Source of the DNA: Sphingobacterium thalpophilum
GTDB taxonomy: Bacteria > Bacteroidota > Bacteroidia > Chitinophagales > Chitinophagaceae
DNA length: 37,863 bases
NCBI GenBank assembly: GCA_943325035.2
Contig: CALPNW020000007.1
Coordinates: forward strand, 1 to 37,863
Reading direction: 5' to 3'
Shown: positions 34,415-37,863 of the stretch, in pieces
How positions within the stretch are numbered: position 1 is the first letter of the stretch
How the letters are laid out: each line of letters starts with the position of its first letter
Position numbers and translations under genes: made by a program
Notes under the pieces: generated by a model
Database searches by the model: none
What the model was told of the DNA's origin: nothing
What the model saw: only the letters and a program-made list of their open reading frames with translations

Positions 34415-35394
34415 TATTAGTAACTGGCGCTACCGGACTGGTTGGTTCTCATCTTATTCGGCAGCTTGTAAAAGAGGGCAGGCAGGTGAGGGCCATTTAC
34501 AGAGATCAAATTCCGTCCACTGAACATACCACTGGTGTTGATTGGGTGAAAGCAGATATTCTGGATATTATTTCGCTGGAAGAAGCCATGCAGGATACAG
34601 ACCAGGTATATCATTGTGCCGCAATCGTTTCCTTTAATCCGGCAAAAAAAAGATTACTGCATAAAACCAATATTGAGGGTACCGCCAATGTGGTGAATGC
34701 CTGTCTATTAAAAGGAGTAAAAAAATTACTCTTTGTTAGTTCTGTAGCTGCACTTGGCAGAATACGGGAAGATGCCCCGATCAATGAAACCATGAACTGG
34801 ACCCCCGAAACCAGTAACAGCGAATACGGCAAATCAAAATTCATGGCCGAAATGGAAGTGTGGAGAGGTATGGGAGAGGGACTGAATGTAGCAGTCATCA
34901 ATCCTGTTATTATTTTAGGGGCTGGTAACTGGAACGGAGGATCATCCGGAATATTCAAATCTGCTTACAACGAATTTCCCTGGTACACAGAAGGCATGAG
35001 TGGATTTGTAGATGTTTTGGATGTAGTGAAGGCCATGATTGCCATTATGCAATCTCCCTTAAGCGGAGAAAGGTTCATTATCAGTGGCAGCAATGCATTT
35101 TATAAAGACATTTTTACAAAGATTGCCAGCGGGTTTAATAAGAAGGCCCCACATAAAAAAGTTACTCCTTTTCTGGCCGGAATTGTATGGCGGATGGAAG
35201 CAATAAAAGCCCTTTTTACCGGAAAAGATCCTTTACTTACCAGAGAAACGGCCAAAACCGCCCGGGCCAGAGTAAGTTTTGATAACACTAAACTGCTGAA
35301 GGCCTTCCCCGAATTCAGGTACACCCAACTCGATGAGTCCATTAAAAGGATCTGTGCAGAAATGCTGAAAAAAATAACAGCGGACATTAATTAG
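34411..35394 (+). CDS. NAD(P)-dependent epimerase/dehydratase (extended SDR)
   Basis: A 327-residue extended SDR starting MILVTGATGLVGSHLIRQL, the Rossmann dinucleotide motif. The catalytic Tyr and Lys lie in SEYGKSKFMAE, with a Ser in VSSVAAL upstream. It resembles the dihydroflavonol reductase/3-beta-HSD-like group, with an unknown substrate in bacteria. ATG 34411 is chosen over 34402 because it forms a 4-nt ATGA overlap with the Fur stop, a sign of translational coupling. Its stop overlaps the convergent lpxD-like gene by 4 nt. Confidence 0.88.
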   Translation: MILVTGATGLVGSHLIRQLVKEGRQVRAIYRDQIPSTEHTTGVDWVKADILDIISLEEAMQDTDQVYHCAAIVSFNPAKKRLLHKTNIEGTANVVNACLLKGVKKLLFVSSVAALGRIREDAPINETMNWTPETSNSEYGKSKFMAEMEVWRGMGEGLNVAVINPVIILGAGNWNGGSSGIFKSAYNEFPWYTEGMSGFVDVLDVVKAMIAIMQSPLSGERFIISGSNAFYKDIFTKIASGFNKKAPHKKVTPFLAGIVWRMEAIKALFTGKDPLLTRETAKTARARVSFDNTKLLKAFPEFRYTQLDESIKRICAEMLKKITADIN

Positions 35395-36341
35395 TCCTGA
35401 TCCATCACTTTCTTCCACAACTCCGGTATGCGCTTGATCCAGACCAGCTCCCTTCTTTTCAGGGAAGCCTCTTGCACAGGATAACCAAAATAGGTTTTAT
35501 CCCCTTCCAGAGAAGAGGTTACACCACTCTTACCCAGTACTACCGCATTAGCGCCAATTGTAAGCGTTTTACCGACCCCAACCTGCCCCCATATTGTAAC
35601 ACCGTCTTCTATAACCGTTCCGCCGGCAATGCCTACCTGAGCGGCAAACAGGCAGTTTGTACCTACTGTAACATCATGGCCTATATGCACCATATTATCG
35701 ATCTTGGTTCCTTTGCCAATTCTGGTTTCTGCAGTAACGCCTCTGTCGATGGTACAAGCCGATCCAATTTCTACTGCATCTTCAATGACCACATTGCCAC
35801 AACTCTGCATTCTTTTATACCATACCCCACGGTTCTTTTTGGTGTTGTAATAAAAGGCATCGCCACCTATAACAGTTCCTGATTGAATCACTACATCGTC
35901 TCCTATAATGGTATAATCCAGCAATGAAACATTCGGATAAATGACACAGTTTTTTCCAATGCTAACTTCTTTACCAATAAAAACATTGGGCATAATAACA
36001 GAACCCTCTCCGATGACCAGATCATCACTGATACTTTTCTGCGGAGCTGTAAACGGACGAAAGTGATTAACAATTTTCAGATACGCTTCAAACGGATCGG
36101 CAACAATTAAAATAGTTTTTCCTTCAGGAATTATAACATCGCTTGTATTGATAATAATAAAATCTGCTGCGCTTTTCAAAGCCGTTTCATAGTACTTCGG
36201 ATGATCAACAAACACCAGATCGCCCGGTTCCACTTTATGAATTTCATTGATGCCCATAACAGGTGAAGAGGTATTACCTGCAACTTCTGCATCTATCATG
36301 CTGGCCAACCATGTTACCGAAACCGGAGAGGGAAACTTCAT
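35391..36341 (-). CDS. lpxD: UDP-3-O-acylglucosamine N-acyltransferase (LpxD homologue)
   Basis: A 316-residue left-handed beta-helix acyltransferase. Residues 1-100 form the substrate-binding N-terminal domain. Hexapeptide repeats start near residue 108 (IGEGSVIMPNVFIGK) and run to about 275. The catalytic His lies in DNMVHIGHDVTVG (215-227, His222 by comparison with E. coli LpxD). LpxD adds a 3-hydroxyacyl chain to the amine of UDP-3-O-acyl-glucosamine in lipid A synthesis. The FYYNTKKNRGVWYKRMQS segment differs from the canonical loop and matches a second LpxD type seen in Bacteroidota. No lpxC/fabZ/lpxA is near, so it may be a paralogue. Confidence 0.82.
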   Translation of the reverse strand: MKFPSPVSVTWLASMIDAEVAGNTSSPVMGINEIHKVEPGDLVFVDHPKYYETALKSAADFIIINTSDVIIPEGKTILIVADPFEAYLKIVNHFRPFTAPQKSISDDLVIGEGSVIMPNVFIGKEVSIGKNCVIYPNVSLLDYTIIGDDVVIQSGTVIGGDAFYYNTKKNRGVWYKRMQSCGNVVIEDAVEIGSACTIDRGVTAETRIGKGTKIDNMVHIGHDVTVGTNCLFAAQVGIAGGTVIEDGVTIWGQVGVGKTLTIGANAVVLGKSGVTSSLEGDKTYFGYPVQEASLKRRELVWIKRIPELWKKVMDQD

Positions 36342-36362
36342 TTGTTCTGATTTTAGCTGGAA

Positions 36363-36392
36363 TAAAGGTAGTAAGTGTAGGTTTCCGGGAAA
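36363..36392 (-). promoter_or_regulatory. candidate lpxD promoter
   Basis: On the minus strand TTTC (36389-36392) and TACCTTTA (36363-36370) are separated by 18 bp, close to the Bacteroidota consensus, about 22 nt before the lpxD ATG. A match of seven of eight to TAnnTTTG supports use. From here to 36660 the sequence is AT-rich and holds no gene I can support. Confidence 0.4.
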
Positions 36393-36661
36393 TTTTTTTT
36401 TACAGATCAGTCACCGGCAAACCCAAAAAATGCACAGAAAATTCAGGATAATTTTGCGGTTGAATTCAACTTTGAATTCCAGATAAAATAAAAATGATTC
36501 CCCGCAAACGCTTTGTTAATGAACATTTCCGAAGAAATTAATTTTTTATGCCTGTGATTATTATTCTAATTTTCCTGTTTTGTAGCAACAAAAATCAGCA
36601 GTTTATTTTTTCGCAATGCACATCTGCAGCCAAAATGTGAATAAAATTATTTAAAAAAATT

Positions 36662-36692
36662 TTTGCATTGGTTAAAAGTCTTTTTAATATTG
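36662..36692 (+). promoter_or_regulatory. promoter of the sRNA-like unit upstream of lysS
   Basis: TTTG at 36662-36665 and TAATATTG at 36685-36692 are exactly 19 bp apart; the same -7 word is seen on the hyp side of the hydrogenase region. AT-rich sequence (TTAAAAAAATTTTT) lies just upstream and could act as an UP element. The expected start is close to 36697-36700. Confidence 0.6.
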
Positions 36693-36696
36693 TGCA

Positions 36697-36767
36697 GGGA
36701 AACTTGTTTCCCAGTACTTACTAACCCATCCATATACAAAGTCTCGCTTCTGCGGGACTTTTGTTTT
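36697..36767 (+). ncRNA. candidate small RNA (about 70 nt) or terminated lysS leader
   Basis: The stretch begins at the predicted transcription start with a perfect hairpin GGGAAAC-TT-GTTTCCC (36697-36712), continues with an unstructured 25-nt linker (ACTTACTAACCCATCCATAT in its middle) and ends with a 10-bp hairpin and T-run that look like an intrinsic terminator. Promoter, 5' stem, linker and terminator make a complete short transcription unit with no ORF. It could be a free small RNA whose linker pairs with targets, or an attenuator of lysS, which starts 23 nt after the T-run. I do not recognise a named family. Confidence 0.55.
36738..36767 (+). terminator. intrinsic terminator upstream of lysS
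   Basis: AAAGTCTCGC (36738-36747) pairs over 10 bp (one G-T) with GCGGGACTTT (36752-36761) across a TTCT loop, directly followed by TGTTTT. This is a strong rho-independent terminator. Its placement in front of lysS, not behind a protein gene, implies either a small RNA end or transcription attenuation. Confidence 0.75.
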
Positions 36768-36789
36768 AGTACATTTCAAAGAACTTATT

Positions 36790-37863
36790 ATGAGTCAGGC
36801 ACACTTTTCAGAGCAGGAATTAATCCGTAGAGAAAAGCTTGCAAAATTGCAGGCTGCAGGTATTGATCCGTTTCCCGCACCGTTGTATCCGGTTAGTCAT
36901 TTTTCTGTTGATATTAAAAATGCTTACACAGAAGAAACCAAAGATCAGTTCACCGGTCTTTGTGTTGCAGGAAGAATTATGAGCATGAATGATAAAGGAA
37001 AAGTTTTCTTTATAAAGATCCAGGACAGCAAGGGAATTATTCAATTGTATGTGAAAAGAGATGATATCTGTACCGGCGAAGACAAATCCTATTTTGATAT
37101 TCTGGTGAAGCACGGTTTGGATTTAGGAGATATTATCGGTTGCACCGGATATGGTTTTGTTACCAAAACAGGAGAGACTTCTATTCACGCAGAAACCATT
37201 ACACTTTTAACCAAATCACTGAAACCACTTCCGGTGGTTAAAAGAGATGAGGAAGGAAATACGTTTGATGCTGTTACCGATCCGGAATTCCGTTATCGCC
37301 AGCGTTATGCTGATCTGATCATTAATCCGGATGTAAAAGACACTTTTGTTAAAAGAACCCGTATTGTAAATACCATCCGTGAATACCTCAATGCCCAGGG
37401 CGCACTGGAAGTAGACACGCCGGTACTGCAGTCTATCCCGGGCGGAGCTGCAGCCAGACCATTTACTACCCATCACAATGCATTGGACGTTCCTTTTTAC
37501 CTCAGAATTGCCAATGAGCTGTACCTGAAACGCCTGATCGTAGGTGGGTTCGACTGGGTGTATGAATTCAGCAGAAACTTCCGCAACGAAGGCATGGACC
37601 GTACACACAACCCGGAGTTTACCGTTTTAGAGTGGTACACCGCTTACAAGGACTATATATGGATGATGGAAATCACCGAACAGTTGTTCGAAAAAATTGC
37701 CATGACCCTTCACGGAACCACCGATGTTATACTGGGCGACAAAACCATCAGTTTTAAAGCGCCGTTCAGAAGAATCAGCATCCATGAGGCCATTCAGGAA
37801 AATACAGGTATTGATGTGAGTGCGATGGACGAAGCTGGTTTAAGGGATGTTTGCAAACAACTG
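36790..37863 (+). CDS. lysS: lysyl-tRNA synthetase class II (partial, 3' end outside window)
   Basis: The first 358 codons are open to the right edge. The protein begins MSQAHFSEQELIRREKLAKL, then the OB-fold anticodon-binding domain (about 40-150; GRIMSMNDKGKVFFIKIQD). Next comes the class II core: motif 1 with RQRYADLI and FVKRTRIVNTIREYL...EVDTPVLQSI (about 174-220), GGAAARPF, and motif 2 with YEFSRNFRNEGMDRTHNPEF (258-277), including the ATP-binding Arg. It charges tRNA-Lys with lysine. Motif 3 is beyond the edge. A TACATTTC box at 36770-36777 may be its own promoter; otherwise it depends on read-through of the terminator upstream. Confidence 0.96.
   Translation, partial: MSQAHFSEQELIRREKLAKLQAAGIDPFPAPLYPVSHFSVDIKNAYTEETKDQFTGLCVAGRIMSMNDKGKVFFIKIQDSKGIIQLYVKRDDICTGEDKSYFDILVKHGLDLGDIIGCTGYGFVTKTGETSIHAETITLLTKSLKPLPVVKRDEEGNTFDAVTDPEFRYRQRYADLIINPDVKDTFVKRTRIVNTIREYLNAQGALEVDTPVLQSIPGGAAARPFTTHHNALDVPFYLRIANELYLKRLIVGGFDWVYEFSRNFRNEGMDRTHNPEFTVLEWYTAYKDYIWMMEITEQLFEKIAMTLHGTTDVILGDKTISFKAPFRRISIHEAIQENTGIDVSAMDEAGLRDVCKQL

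Noticed and set aside
36548-36640. 30-codon plus-strand frame with a hydrophobic start (MPVIIILIFLFCS)
   Set aside because: The surrounding DNA is very AT-rich, which yields such frames by chance; there is no ribosome binding site and no neighbour to give context.

Overview
The window reads as a chromosomal segment of a Bacteroidota bacterium, most likely of the Chitinophagaceae/Chitinophagales group. Signs are the moderate-to-low GC content, promoter-like elements of the Bacteroidota type (TTTG about 19-20 bp upstream of TAnnTTTG), weak Shine-Dalgarno sequences, an LpxD homologue (Gram-negative lipid A), a MerC-domain protein, a DHWC-motif cupin and lineage-typical serine hydrolases. No rRNA, tRNA, CRISPR array, IS element, prophage or plasmid feature was recognised. 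The taxonomic call is inference from family composition.

Layout. (1) 1-6.9 kb: mixed metabolic and repair genes. These are a partial unknown gene at the left edge, a MerR regulator divergent from a short-chain dehydrogenase, pterin dehydratase, a small cupin, two adjacent photolyase-family genes, a GNAT acetyltransferase, a divergent TrpF-like protein and a family-16-like methyltransferase. (2) 7-11.4 kb: beta-lactamase-fold serine hydrolase, M20 peptidase, an unknown secreted protein and an acyl desaturase. (3) 11.4-14.6 kb: a minus-strand operon with tryptophanase followed by its paralogue tyrosine phenol-lyase, then two very small ORFs (56 and 40 codons). (4) 14.9-19.4 kb: a secreted esterase, then a minus-strand run of serine hydrolase, cystathionine gamma-synthase-type enzyme, dCMP deaminase and CHY zinc finger protein. 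(5) 19.4-29.9 kb: a complete uptake [NiFe]-hydrogenase locus. Maturation genes (a small His-rich membrane protein, then hypA-B-F-C-D-E) run leftwards. Structural genes (small subunit, large subunit, cytochrome b, maturation protease) run rightwards from a shared intergenic region that holds a perfect Crp/Fnr-spaced dyad. The small subunit has the six-cysteine proximal-cluster signature of O2-tolerant membrane-bound hydrogenases. (6) 29.9-37.9 kb: an orphan NarL-type response regulator, YheT-like hydrolase, CorA, a MerC | SCO-Fur-epimerase divergent module with a dyad inside a consensus promoter, LpxD, a candidate free-standing small RNA, and lysS running off the right edge.

How it fits together. 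The hydrogenase locus is self-sufficient for making and membrane-anchoring an H2-oxidising enzyme: HypA/HypB insert Ni, HypC-F make and insert the Fe(CN)2CO group, the HupD-type protease processes the large subunit, and cytochrome b passes electrons to quinone. The tna/tpl pair would feed pyruvate and ammonia from Trp and Tyr while releasing indole and phenol. The MerC-SCO-Fur module looks metal-responsive.

The most interesting unexplained items are: a photolyase-like protein whose alpha/beta domain seems to lie at the C-terminus instead of the N-terminus; its neighbour of the Fe-S photolyase family that lacks the Fe-S cysteines; the approximately 70-nt sRNA-like unit before lysS; the small ORFs after tyrosine phenol-lyase; and the dyads embedded in promoters.
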